Shown here one piece after another: positions 37,422-45,458 of a stretch of 64,000 bases of DNA (positions are counted from its first letter, which is position 1; each line of letters starts with the position of its first letter). The notes below the pieces were generated by a model. The model saw only the letters and a list, made by a program, of their open reading frames with translations. It did no database searches and was not told where the DNA came from. The stretch spans positions 62,001-126,000 of the forward strand of contig NZ_LS422991.1 of the NCBI RefSeq assembly GCF_900411375.1, in the 5' to 3' direction. This DNA is from Lentilactobacillus raoultii. GTDB lineage: Bacteria > Bacillota > Bacilli > Lactobacillales > Lactobacillaceae. The position numbers were made by a program, and so were the translations under genes.

Positions 37422-37529
37422 TTAATAATAGACAATTCCTAAAATTACCAAAATAACTAATAGAACTAGTAACACAGCTAATAGAATTAATAATGAATAA
37501 ACAATTTGGTGTCTTCTAAATTTATCCAT
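37422..37529 (-). CDS. Very small hydrophobic membrane peptide (35 aa)
   Basis: ATG at 37529 to TAA at 37422 encodes MDKFRRHQIVYSLLILLAVL followed by LVLLVILVILGIVYY: a basic N-terminal head and one long aliphatic helix. GGAAAG lies about 12 nt upstream of the ATG, a modest ribosome binding site. The reading frame is clean and the composition extreme. It resembles in build the hydrophobic toxins of type I systems or small membrane regulators, but there is no Fst/Ldr sequence signature. Not recognised. Confidence 0.45.
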   Translation of the reverse strand: MDKFRRHQIVYSLLILLAVLLVLLVILVILGIVYY

Positions 37530-37597
37530 TATAATAATCACTTTCCAGCTTTTTAAAATATGGTATTCAACTACAATTCCAGTCAAATCTCCTCAGA

Positions 37598-37628
37598 TTG
37601 ACAATTCAGTTATCCAACTGGATATAAT
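37598..37628 (+). promoter_or_regulatory. Possible promoter for the small membrane protein at 37841
   Basis: TTGACA (37598-37603) and TATAAT (37623-37628), both perfect, but 19-bp spacer. The gene would have a leader of about 205 nt. Confidence 0.45.
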
Positions 37629-37840
37629 TCTCTGATCTTCAACCTGGTAATATTTGTTAATTTTAACGTACATTAGCAGTGCTATCAATACCAATCCTGG
37701 CTTCATTGCTAATACAGTAGATGTTCTGCGATTCTCTTTTTAGGAAGGCGATTTCAGTAGCTGAAATTTTGATTTATTAATACTTTCACTGGTTGTTTAT
37801 CTTTTTCCAGATTAACATTATAGAGATTGGAGCTGGTTAT

Positions 37841-38095
37841 TTGCATACCGTAATCAGAGTTAAAATAGCCCTATGGTTGTCACGTTTAGTGTATATCGTG
37901 TGCTTCTTTTGGTTAGTTAATGATTTTTTTGTAATGGATGTTAATGCAGGACTACCTGGATTACTATTCTTTTTAGTGGGTTTTCCGTTAGTTTACCTGG
38001 AAAATCAATTAGCGAAACTAAATCCACAATACGGGGAATCGTTGATAAGTACAATTTGGCGATTTCTTTTATTCCCATGGTTTCTGGTGATGTAG
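37841..38095 (+). CDS. Small membrane protein
   Basis: 84 aa from TTG at 37841, which has GGAG 8 nt upstream; a longer frame from TTG at 37793 has no ribosome binding site. About two to three membrane helices (WLSRLVYIVCFFWLV, GLLFFLVGFPLVYL, FLLFPWFLVM). No family recognised. Bidirectional terminator downstream at 38163. Confidence 0.5.
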   Translation: MHTVIRVKIALWLSRLVYIVCFFWLVNDFFVMDVNAGLPGLLFFLVGFPLVYLENQLAKLNPQYGESLISTIWRFLLFPWFLVM

Positions 38096-38162
38096 CGCGC
38101 ATGGGCATAACGATATAATACTGGCATACTGTTAATTCAACAAAATTAAACGATTTTCATAC

Positions 38163-38199
38163 TAAAAAAGTTGTCCACTTCAAAATGGACAACTTTTTT
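38163..38199. terminator. Bidirectional terminator between the small membrane protein and menE
   Basis: AAAAAAGTTGTCCA / TGGACAACTTTTTT with a 7-nt loop. Confidence 0.9.
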
Positions 38200-38287
38200 A
38201 ACAAATATCAGCCAAATGCGTTTCGACCTTAAACTGCAGCAATCAAAGCCTAATTTCAAGAAAGAAAAGCTGATTAATGATTTTGGG

Positions 38288-39724
38288 TTAACCCGTCGTC
38301 TTTTCTGCCAACCACTTTTTTAACTTAAAGCGCTGAATCTTTCCACCGGCATTCATCGGTAAATGATCGACTTGATAAAATTGTCTTGGGACTTTATAGT
38401 GTGCCAAATGACGACGTCCAAACGTCATCAGTGACTGGGTTGAAAGGGATTTTTCACTAACGACAAATGCGACTGGTGACTGTCCCCATTCAGCACTTTC
38501 TATCCCAACCACCGCAATTTCTTTAATACCAGGATATGACAGATAGACCGACTCAATTTCATCAGGGAAAATATTCTCACCACCGGAAATAATCATGTCA
38601 TCTATTCGACCATCAATGTATAAAAAGCCATCAGCATCAAGGTAACCGATATCCCCGGTATGGTACCAGCCATCAGCTGTTTTTTTCTTATTTAAAGCTT
38701 TTGGCCGATTAAGATATCCAGGGGTCAGTGCCGGTGTTTTAAGTAAAATTTCATGACTGGGATCGGCTAATCGAAGTTGTGTTAAAAATAAGGGCTTGCC
38801 AACCGAACCGATTTTGGTGGCCGCATCTTCATCATTTAAAGCAACAATTTGCGAACAGGTTTCCGTCATCCCATACGATTGAACTACCGGAATATGATAC
38901 GTTTGACATCTGGTTAAGGTCTGCCGATCAATTGGGCCGCCACCTAGAAGCATGCAACGAAATTTACTGTTATAGTTGCCACTATGCCGATCTCGCAGAT
39001 TCAGTAGTTTTTTTAACATGTAAGGAACAACTGAAATCGTTGTCACTGGTTCAGTTCTCAAAATTTTGTCAATTGATTGCGCATCAAAATGAGGAACTAG
39101 TCGCACCGTCATTCCGTATACCAAGCCTCTCATTATAATCGAAAACCCACTAATGTGAAAAATGGGCACCGCGCACAGCCATTCATCATTCGGCATCACG
39201 CCTAAATTAAGTGAAGAAGCAATTGCCGAAGAAAAATGGTTATGAATTGTCTGTAAGACACCTTTAGGCTGACCAGTTGTTCCCGATGTATACATAATAC
39301 TGGCCACTGCATTCGGGTCAAACTGAGTCACTAATTTTAGCGGTTTAGCCTTCATATGATAAATTTGGCTAAACTTAACAAACTTATCATCAAAACTATC
39401 CCGCCACAACGAATCATCTACTAGACATCGTGTCGGCCGGCTATCGTTAAGTTGTCGCCGAATCTCGTCATCGGCTAGTCGCCAATTAAGCCAGACAATC
39501 GTTTGACCACTGCCCAAAACCGCCAGTGCAAGCTGGTAACCCAGCAATGAATTTTTGGTCATAATGGCGATTCGATTGCCACTCAATGCCCCAAGCTGAT
39601 TTAAATTGCCGGAAAGTTGCATCAACTTTGCAGCCAAATATTTAAACGTCAACTTTTGACGACCATTATCTACCGCAATCCGATTCGGGATAAGTGCGGC
39701 TTGCTTTGTAATCCAATTATCCAA
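38288..39724 (-). CDS. menE: 2-succinylbenzoate-CoA ligase MenE
   Basis: 478 aa, acyl-CoA synthetase (ANL) fold. It activates o-succinylbenzoate with ATP and CoA. Motifs: phosphate loop SIMYTSGTTGQPKG, QSYGMTETCS, GWYHTGDIGYLD, hinge GRIDDMIISGGENIFPDEIE and the adenylation Lys in NAGGKIQRFKL. Start TTG at 39724 with AGAGG upstream; it lies 14 nt after menB. With menB and the nearby thioesterase it covers only the middle of menaquinone synthesis. The MenE assignment is supported by menB next to it. Confidence 0.93.
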   Translation of the reverse strand: MDNWITKQAALIPNRIAVDNGRQKLTFKYLAAKLMQLSGNLNQLGALSGNRIAIMTKNSLLGYQLALAVLGSGQTIVWLNWRLADDEIRRQLNDSRPTRCLVDDSLWRDSFDDKFVKFSQIYHMKAKPLKLVTQFDPNAVASIMYTSGTTGQPKGVLQTIHNHFSSAIASSLNLGVMPNDEWLCAVPIFHISGFSIIMRGLVYGMTVRLVPHFDAQSIDKILRTEPVTTISVVPYMLKKLLNLRDRHSGNYNSKFRCMLLGGGPIDRQTLTRCQTYHIPVVQSYGMTETCSQIVALNDEDAATKIGSVGKPLFLTQLRLADPSHEILLKTPALTPGYLNRPKALNKKKTADGWYHTGDIGYLDADGFLYIDGRIDDMIISGGENIFPDEIESVYLSYPGIKEIAVVGIESAEWGQSPVAFVVSEKSLSTQSLMTFGRRHLAHYKVPRQFYQVDHLPMNAGGKIQRFKLKKWLAEKTTG

Positions 39725-39738
39725 CTATTTCAACCTCT

Positions 39739-40560
39739 TTATGGAAATTTCGGAAACTTATCAAAATCAGGTTTGCGTTTTTCATTAAAGGCATCGCGGC
39801 CCTCTTTTCCTTCATCGGTCGTGTAAAAGAGCATCGTGGCGTCACCACCCAATTGCTGCAAACCAGCTAAGCCATCCGTATCCGCATTCATCGCTGCTTT
39901 GATAAACCGAAGAGCCGTTGGTGACTTGGTAAGAATTTCATTACACCAATCAAGCGTTTCGGATTCCACATCCGCTAACGGCACAACCTTATTAATCCAG
40001 TTCATTTGAAAGGCCTCTTCAGCACTATAAAAATGATTTAGGAACCAAACTTCTTTCGCCCGCTTATGGCCGATTACTCGTGCCAGGTATCCGGAACCAT
40101 AGCCGGCATCAAAACTACCAACTTTAGGACCGGTTTGGCCGAATTTAGCATTATCAGCAGCAATCGTCAGATCGCAAACTAATTGTAAGATATTACCGCC
40201 ACCAACTGACCATCCCTTAACCATTGCAATTACCGGCTTAGGAATAATCCGAATCAAATGTTGCAAATCCAACACGTTAAGCCGAGCAATATGATCAGGG
40301 CCGACATAACCGCCATTGCCACGAACACCTTGATCACCGCCCGAGGAAAACGCTTTATCACCTGCGCCGGTTAGAATGATAACGCCAATTGTGCTATCAT
40401 CACGACAGATGCTAAACGCATCAATCATTTCTTGAACCGTGACAGGCGTAAACGCGTTCATTTTTTGGGGACGATTCATTGTAATTTTTGCAATCTTATC
40501 TGCGCGCTCAAAAATGATTTCCTTATACGTTTTAACTGGTTGCCAGTCAACTGATGTCAT
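39739..40560 (-). CDS. menB: 1,4-dihydroxy-2-naphthoyl-CoA synthase MenB
   Basis: 273 aa, crotonase fold, typical length. It closes the second naphthoate ring from o-succinylbenzoyl-CoA. Recognised by [14 protein letters not shown], the oxyanion segment [35 protein letters not shown] with the bicarbonate-binding GGN type, [13 protein letters not shown] and the C-terminal [16 protein letters not shown]. First gene of the menB-menE pair, divergent from a thioesterase gene 38 bp away. Confidence 0.95.
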   Translation of the reverse strand: MTSVDWQPVKTYKEIIFERADKIAKITMNRPQKMNAFTPVTVQEMIDAFSICRDDSTIGVIILTGAGDKAFSSGGDQGVRGNGGYVGPDHIARLNVLDLQHLIRIIPKPVIAMVKGWSVGGGNILQLVCDLTIAADNAKFGQTGPKVGSFDAGYGSGYLARVIGHKRAKEVWFLNHFYSAEEAFQMNWINKVVPLADVESETLDWCNEILTKSPTALRFIKAAMNADTDGLAGLQQLGGDATMLFYTTDEGKEGRDAFNEKRKPDFDKFPKFP

Positions 40561-40598
40561 TGATTATCAATCCTTTCAAAATTGGAGTGTGACTTGCT

Positions 40599-40979
40599 AT
40601 GCATGATTTACTGGAGACACTTGGAATTAAAACAGTCTCTGTTAGCGAAACTAAAGTTATTATATCACTTAACGTCACCGATTCTGTTAAACAGCCATAC
40701 GGTCTCCTCCACGGTGGTGTTAACACGGTCATGGCCGAAACTGCTGCTTCAATCGGTGCCAATCAAAATGTTGAAGCCAATTCATACGCCGTCGGAGTTA
40801 ACGTGACCACTCAACATCTCCGACCCGTTAAATCAGGGACCATTGTGGCAACTGCAGAACCGCTACATATTGGTCACCAATTACAAACCTGGCAGGTCAT
40901 CATCACCCACAGTCATCACCTTACCAGCACAAGTACGGTCACTTTAACGACCCATCACCGCAAATCAGAAAATTCTTGA
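40599..40979 (+). CDS. menI: Hotdog-fold thioesterase, probable DHNA-CoA thioesterase
   Basis: 126 aa, PaaI/YdiI-type hotdog. PYGLLHGGVNTVMAETAAS carries the HGG loop and the catalytic acidic residue (Glu), and VGVNVTTQHLRPVKSG is the second hotdog strand pair. Beside menB and menE it most simply hydrolyses 1,4-dihydroxy-2-naphthoyl-CoA, the next step. It has GGAGTG upstream of the ATG and its own terminator at 41007. Only 38 bp separate its start from that of menB, so the two divergent promoters must overlap the genes. The name is context-based. Confidence 0.78.
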   Translation: MHDLLETLGIKTVSVSETKVIISLNVTDSVKQPYGLLHGGVNTVMAETAASIGANQNVEANSYAVGVNVTTQHLRPVKSGTIVATAEPLHIGHQLQTWQVIITHSHHLTSTSTVTLTTHHRKSENS

Positions 40980-41006
40980 TAAAATTCATCCAAGTTAATT
41001 AAATTG

Positions 41007-41066
41007 AGTAATCCCTTTAAACCAGCATCTTAGCATTGATTTCACATCAAAGGGATTACTTTTTGT
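41007..41066 (+). terminator. Terminator after the thioesterase
   Basis: AGTAATCCCTTT / AAAGGGATTACT then TTTTTG; 30-nt loop. Confidence 0.82.
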
Positions 41067-41171
41067 AAATGAGATCTTTTATTATCCTCTAACCCTGTTA
41101 TAATTTAGTGTTAAATAGCACTTTTTTACTATCAGCGCCGTGTCATTTCACTATGTTAGGAGGGGCTATAA

Positions 41172-42203
41172 ATGCTAGAGACCCAGAGTTGGATCAAACG
41201 CTACTTTGATGAAGCAACTGACGCTGTGTTTATTTTTGAAAATCATGAATTAGTGATTTGTAATCAGCTTGCTAATGAGCTGCAACAGGAATTAAAAATC
41301 GATCCCCAGTATCTGCTTGAAGTTGCCGATACAGCCGTTCAACAGCAATTTTCACAAACTGACAACTGTTTTAGTTGCGTCATCAAAAACCACATGCATA
41401 ATATCTCAATTCCAATCAATCTATCACATGACACTGTTCACCCGCTTAACTATTTTTTGGTCTATCATCTAATTGACCAGCCACAACACGTTTTTTCGCT
41501 CACTTTAAAAAGCCGAGGTGTCATCAAACGGATGGATCAGTTGGCCCAACAACGGCAATTAACCCAATACGTTAATCGAGCCCATGAAGAGGAACGAAAG
41601 CGAATCTCACAAGACCTTCATGACAGCATTGCCCAAGGCGTTTATTCTGCAATCATGGGTGTTCGGCGACTGAATGAGCAAGCTTTCACGACTAATGACC
41701 TAACCACTTTAACCAAAGAAATCGAGCATCAGTTAAATGATACCTTGGCTGAGGTTAAAGGCATGGCGCTGGATATTCGCCCTTCCGTTCTGGACAACTT
41801 TGGCCTACTGCCGGCCTTGCGGGTCCTCGCCAAAAGACTTTCGGAAAATTCGGGTGTCATGATTTCCGTCAATGGCAATACCACAACCGCAAACCTGGAA
41901 ACCGATATTCAAAGCGTATTATATCGAATCGGTCAAGAAGCCATTAACAATGCCCTGAAGCATGCCCAGGCCGATGAGATTAACGTTCTTTTGGTTGCTC
42001 ACGATCATTACATTATCCTGGAAATCATCGATGACGGCGTCGGCTTTGATGTTCCCAAACATCACCGATTTAACGGCCGTTCACTTGGTCTAATGAACAT
42101 GAACGAGCGGGTTAAAGCGCTAAATGGGACCTTTGAAATTAAGTCCAAACCAGGAACTGGTACGACCGTTACCGCCAAGTTCCCGATCAAATTTTCAGAA
42201 TAG
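41172..42203 (+). CDS. nreB: NreB-like sensor histidine kinase
   Basis: 343 aa, cytoplasmic (no membrane helix). A PAS-like N-terminal domain (about 1-125) is followed by a HisKA_3 domain, EERKRISQDLHDSIAQG with His150, and a HATPase_c domain (GQEAINNALKHAQA, DDGVGFD, RSLGLMNMNERV). Size and layout match NreB, the oxygen sensor of staphylococci, and the partner at 42216 is clearly NreC-like. NreB holds its Fe-S cluster with two CxxC pairs. Here one pair remains (Cys66-x-x-Cys69 in NCFSC) and the first is missing; Cys30 is the only other nearby cysteine. SD AGGAGG upstream. Confidence 0.85.
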   Translation: MLETQSWIKRYFDEATDAVFIFENHELVICNQLANELQQELKIDPQYLLEVADTAVQQQFSQTDNCFSCVIKNHMHNISIPINLSHDTVHPLNYFLVYHLIDQPQHVFSLTLKSRGVIKRMDQLAQQRQLTQYVNRAHEEERKRISQDLHDSIAQGVYSAIMGVRRLNEQAFTTNDLTTLTKEIEHQLNDTLAEVKGMALDIRPSVLDNFGLLPALRVLAKRLSENSGVMISVNGNTTTANLETDIQSVLYRIGQEAINNALKHAQADEINVLLVAHDHYIILEIIDDGVGFDVPKHHRFNGRSLGLMNMNERVKALNGTFEIKSKPGTGTTVTAKFPIKFSE

Positions 42204-42215
42204 GAGGTGAAATGA

Positions 42216-42869
42216 ATGTTAAAAGTTTTAATTGCCGATGATCATGCAGTGGTTCGTCAAGGGTTAGCGTATCTAATTAACAGTCAGCCTGACTTCAAAG
42301 TTGTTTCGGAAGCTGGCAATGGTACCGACGCCTATGCTCGAGTTGAACAGGGAAATATTGATATTTTGGTAATGGATCTTAGTATGCCGCCGGGCGAGAG
42401 CGGCTTAGTGACGACTCAGCGGGTTCACGAGCGTTTTCCCAACGTTAAAATATTGATTCTTTCTATGCATGAGGAACAGGAATACATTAACCAGGCAATT
42501 CATAATGGGGCAATGTCCTATATTTTAAAAAGCTCACCTGACAGTGAATTAGTCAATGGCTTAAATGCGTTGGCGGCCAATCGACGCTACATAGATCAAA
42601 ATATTACGCTAACAAAATCGGATATTAAACAAATTGAAGCCGACGGTCTGGATGCCCATCTTCAAGGCTATCGAAGCTTGTCAAAACGGGAACGCGAAGT
42701 TTTTCCATTAATGGCTTTAGGGTACACAAACAAGGAAATCGCCAACCGACTTTTTATTTCAACCAAAACTGTTGAGGCACATAAGGCTAGTATCATGCAC
42801 AAGCTTTCGTTAAACTCCCGTCCCGACTTGGTTCGATACGCCGTTCATCATCATCTAATTGAATTCTGA
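42216..42869 (+). CDS. nreC: NreC-like response regulator
   Basis: 217 aa, NarL/FixJ family. The receiver domain has the acidic pair DD8-9, phosphoacceptor Asp54 in MDLSMPPGESG, and KSS lysine. The C-terminal LuxR-type HTH reads SKREREVFPLMALGYTNKEI and STKTVEAHKASIMHKL. MDLSMPPGESGL and the ending LVRYAVHHHLIEF closely match staphylococcal NreC. In other bacteria NreBC activates nitrate/nitrite respiration without oxygen; no such genes are in this window. Start ATG at 42216, 8 nt after AGGAGG, 12 nt after the kinase. Confidence 0.9.
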   Translation: MLKVLIADDHAVVRQGLAYLINSQPDFKVVSEAGNGTDAYARVEQGNIDILVMDLSMPPGESGLVTTQRVHERFPNVKILILSMHEEQEYINQAIHNGAMSYILKSSPDSELVNGLNALAANRRYIDQNITLTKSDIKQIEADGLDAHLQGYRSLSKREREVFPLMALGYTNKEIANRLFISTKTVEAHKASIMHKLSLNSRPDLVRYAVHHHLIEF

Positions 42870-42874
42870 TTAAA

Positions 42875-42913
42875 AATAAAGCAGGAACCCATTTTTAAGT
42901 TCCTGCTTTATTT
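42875..42913. terminator. Terminator between nreC and the XRE-TPR gene
   Basis: AAAGCAGGAAC / GTTCCTGCTTT followed by ATTT; A-rich on the other side, so probably bidirectional. Confidence 0.82.
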
Positions 42914-42970
42914 GGCTTACTTTATCCAAAGGGCCCAATTCCAAAATCATTTCCAATAATGTTGTTCTTG

Positions 42971-43867
42971 CTAAACGTTGCTGACATACCCGTTATTTTT
43001 CAGGGCTGCTACCCGTAATTCAATGACCTGATTATGGTTCAAACGTGCAAATGCAAGCGCCTCATCCAACAATTGATGAATATCAGTTTTATCGGCATCC
43101 TCATGAACTGCGTTTTCGGCTGCCAAGAATTTTAATCGCGGCAGATAATAAGTGACGTGATATTGCGAACATAGATCAACACCCGCTTGAATCAACTGAT
43201 CACTTAATTCAAAATTCTTCTTGGTTGCATAATAATTTGCCGTATAAAAAATTAACGTCAAAATCCGTAGGTAGTTATTACTGTCCTCTTCATTCTCCTG
43301 ATCCGCTAACGCAGCATTAATAAACTCATGGGCTTTTTTAAAAAAGAAATCGGCCCGAGCTGGTTGATTAATTCTTGTATATGTAATTCCTGAACCAACA
43401 TAGGCCAGCTGTGTAAAGATTGTCTGATGTTTTTCATCCAGTTCATCCAGAATTTGGGAAAAATCAAATAGGACCTCATCCGGTTTTTTATTTGTCACAG
43501 CATTTAACATCCCTCGTAAATAGAAAAACTGCATGCGCAACGGAATCGCAGGAATCTGGGCTTCATCAATTGTTTTAAGAGCAGATTGGACCTTCAAGTA
43601 ATTCTCCATCATCAAATCTCTTTCAATTGTGTTCAATTGCTTTCGGATAATGACAATTGAAGGTGCCGGATCCTGGTTCAATTCATCAACCGTCATTCCC
43701 ATTCGATCACATAGTCGGTGTAAAATCGAAAGTGATGGAATACGCCCATTTCGTTCAAACTTACTCAGTGTTGCCTGGGTACAAATCCCCTTGCAAAGAG
43801 TCATCTGAGATAGTTTAAGCGCCTTTCTTCGAGCCACAAATTTTTCAATATTCATTGGTATTTTCAT
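42971..43867 (-). CDS. XRE-family regulator with TPR-like C-terminus (Rgg-like)
   Basis: 298 aa. N-terminal XRE helix-turn-helix (residues about 5-60: LSQMTLCKGICTQATLSKFE then GRIPSLSILHRLCDRMGMTV). The remaining 230 residues are all-helical with repeats of the TPR kind. This is the layout of RNPP/Rgg-like regulators that often bind short signal peptides, though no peptide gene is evident next to it. Target unknown. Two ATG codons (43867 and 43855) are possible starts. A SufT-like gene lies 27 nt upstream on the same strand, perhaps the same transcript. Confidence 0.82.
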   Translation of the reverse strand: MKIPMNIEKFVARRKALKLSQMTLCKGICTQATLSKFERNGRIPSLSILHRLCDRMGMTVDELNQDPAPSIVIIRKQLNTIERDLMMENYLKVQSALKTIDEAQIPAIPLRMQFFYLRGMLNAVTNKKPDEVLFDFSQILDELDEKHQTIFTQLAYVGSGITYTRINQPARADFFFKKAHEFINAALADQENEEDSNNYLRILTLIFYTANYYATKKNFELSDQLIQAGVDLCSQYHVTYYLPRLKFLAAENAVHEDADKTDIHQLLDEALAFARLNHNQVIELRVAALKNNGYVSNV

Positions 43868-43894
43868 TGGTTATCAATCCATTCTTTGACGTCT

Positions 43895-44221
43895 CTATTC
43901 ATGTATCCCTAAGGCTACTTTTGCAACCCGACTCATCCGGTTAATATTCCAAATTGGGTCCCAGACCAGGTGAATTTTACAAGTTGAAATGCCTTTAACT
44001 GCTGTTACAGCAGCTTTAATTTGATCAGCTAGTAAATTTCCTAAAGGACAGCCCATCGTTGTCAACGTCATCGTGACAATGCAATGCGTATCAACCACTT
44101 TAATTTCATAAATTAATCCTAAATTAACCAGATCAACACCAAGTTCGGGATCAATCACATTCTTTAAGGCCGCTTTTGCCGCTCGTTCAATTTTCGAAAG
44201 GCGATCAACTGATTTAGCCAA
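43895..44221 (-). CDS. MIP18/SufT-like metal-sulfur cluster assembly factor (DUF59)
   Basis: 108 aa, typical of stand-alone DUF59 proteins. KNVIDPELGVDLVNLGLIYEI and VTMTLTTMGCPLGNLL contain the hallmark DPE and T.xGCP motifs, with the conserved Cys thought to take part in Fe-S transfer, and VWDPIWNINRMS near the end. Acts in maturation of Fe-S proteins. It starts with TTG at 44221, with GGAGGG 8 nt upstream. The same-strand XRE-TPR gene follows by 27 nt. Confidence 0.92.
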   Translation of the reverse strand: MAKSVDRLSKIERAAKAALKNVIDPELGVDLVNLGLIYEIKVVDTHCIVTMTLTTMGCPLGNLLADQIKAAVTAVKGISTCKIHLVWDPIWNINRMSRVAKVALGIHE

Positions 44222-44491
44222 AGAAATCCCTCCTTATCAGGTTGGTCCGTTGTTCAACAATGATGCAATTCCCGTAATCAATTAAAAATAAATGTGATTA
44301 CTTACTTAAAAGCTACTGATTAAAGCATTTTGATTCTTCGCGTATTCTAATTATAACAAAAATATTCCAAAATAAAATAAAAACTTCCAAGTGGGTTTGA
44401 AAAGTTCTCTGAGATTGATCGCTGAATGCCAATTTTATTTTTCACTTCGTTTAGAAATGCTAAAATTAAAGAGATAAGGAGGCTGATTTTG

Positions 44492-44995
44492 ATGGCAAAA
44501 TTGAACATTATCAAAGGTGATATTACAAAGATGCCCGTTGACGCCATTGTCAACGCAGCTAATACCGCACTCTCCGGTGGCGGCGGTGTCGACGGCGCCA
44601 TCCATCGAGCAGCCGGACCGCAGTTGGATGAAGCCTGTCGAAAGCTTAATGGTTGTCCAACGGGCGAGGCTAAGACAACACCAGGGTTTAATCTGCCTGC
44701 CAAATATGTCATTCATACTCCCGGTCCGGTTTGGCATGGAGGTTCCCAAAACGAGAGTCAACTTTTAAGGAATTCTTATGTTAATAGTCTAAAACAAGCT
44801 GTTCTTAATCATTGCACCACCGTCGCCTTTCCGTCCATCAGTACCGGCATTTACAGCTTTCCGCTTGAAAAAGCAGCTAAAATTGCCATTACTGCCATTC
44901 AAGAATTTGATGCACCACTTGATGTGACGATGGTTTGCTTTGATTCGGTAACCTATGATGCATTCCTTAACGTGAGCCAAAATCATTCGTTCTAA
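44492..44995 (+). CDS. Macrodomain protein (ADP-ribose hydrolase, MacroD/YmdB type)
   Basis: 167 aa from ATG at 44492 (AAGGAGG nine nt upstream). Macrodomain motifs: IIKGDITKMPVDAIVNAAN, LSGGGGVDGAIHRAAG, and SISTGIYSFPLEKAA. These bind ADP-ribose; the class removes ADP-ribose from proteins or acts on O-acetyl-ADP-ribose. It is convergent with a GcvH-like/lyase/lipoate-ligase operon. In SirTM-type operons a macrodomain protein is found with GcvH-L and LplA2, but those are longer zinc-containing macrodomains (about 260 aa); this one is the ordinary short form. Confidence 0.93.
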   Translation: MAKLNIIKGDITKMPVDAIVNAANTALSGGGGVDGAIHRAAGPQLDEACRKLNGCPTGEAKTTPGFNLPAKYVIHTPGPVWHGGSQNESQLLRNSYVNSLKQAVLNHCTTVAFPSISTGIYSFPLEKAAKIAITAIQEFDAPLDVTMVCFDSVTYDAFLNVSQNHSF

Positions 44996-45011
44996 ATTTA
45001 AGCCCTTAAAT

Positions 45012-45060
45012 GTTACAAAAAAGGTTAGAATATATGCCAGCTGGCAAGCCTTTTTGTAAC
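45012..45060. other. Inverted repeat after the macrodomain gene
   Basis: GTTACAAAAAAGG / CCTTTTTGTAAC with an inner CCAGCTGG palindrome; it directly precedes a classic terminator. Confidence 0.6.
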
Positions 45061-45063
45061 AAA

Positions 45064-45097
45064 AGACCGGAAGAACCATTTTCTCCGGTCTTTTTTG
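45064..45097. terminator. Terminator between convergent macrodomain and gcvH-like genes
   Basis: AAGACCGGA / TCCGGTCTTTTTT; A-run on the other side allows function in both directions. Confidence 0.88.
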
Positions 45098-45149
45098 ATT
45101 CAAATAGACTTATCCTCGTCTCTATAGGACAAGTCCATCTGAATATCCT

Positions 45150-45458
45150 TTAGAATAACTCGATTACCCAATTTTTGTCTTCATCCGAACTTTCCAAATA
45201 CTCCGGATGGTCTTTTAAGGCAACGTTCACTTTTGCAACCTTTCCGGCAACCGGTGTGTGAACTTCGGAAACCGCTTTGGCGCCTTCAATTGAAAGAATC
45301 ACATCTCCAAGCTTGACTTCAGCCAAATTATCCGGAAAACTGGCAAAGGAAATCTCGCCAATCTCCTGACGAGCAATATCGTTAAAGCCAATCCGAACGT
45401 GACCGTTGTCCAATCGTCTTTGCCATAAATATTTTGCATCATCAGCTGCTTGTGCCAT
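45150..45458 (-). CDS. Short GcvH-like lipoyl carrier protein (GcvH-L type)
   Basis: 102 aa, shorter than glycine-cleavage H proteins (about 125-130). The lipoyl hairpin is clear: LSIEGAKAVSEVHTPVAGKV, with Lys61 as lipoylation site, followed by LKDHPEYLESSDEDKNWVIEL. No P, T or L proteins of glycine cleavage are in the window. It is translationally coupled to the lyase gene (17-nt overlap) and a lipoate ligase-like gene lies upstream, as in GcvH-L/LplA2 units. Thus probably a dedicated carrier of lipoyl groups or of something attached to them, not a glycine cleavage part; this is inference. Confidence 0.88.
   Translation of the reverse strand: MAQAADDAKYLWQRRLDNGHVRIGFNDIARQEIGEISFASFPDNLAEVKLGDVILSIEGAKAVSEVHTPVAGKVAKVNVALKDHPEYLESSDEDKNWVIELF

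Noticed and set aside
37422-37529. Fst/Ldr-type type I toxin identity for the 35-aa peptide
   Set aside because: General build fits but the conserved Fst residues are absent and no antitoxin RNA could be shown; kept only as an unknown peptide.
45150-45458. Glycine cleavage system H protein in a normal gcv operon
   Set aside because: No GcvP, GcvT or Lpd gene occurs in the window, and the protein is shorter than usual H proteins.
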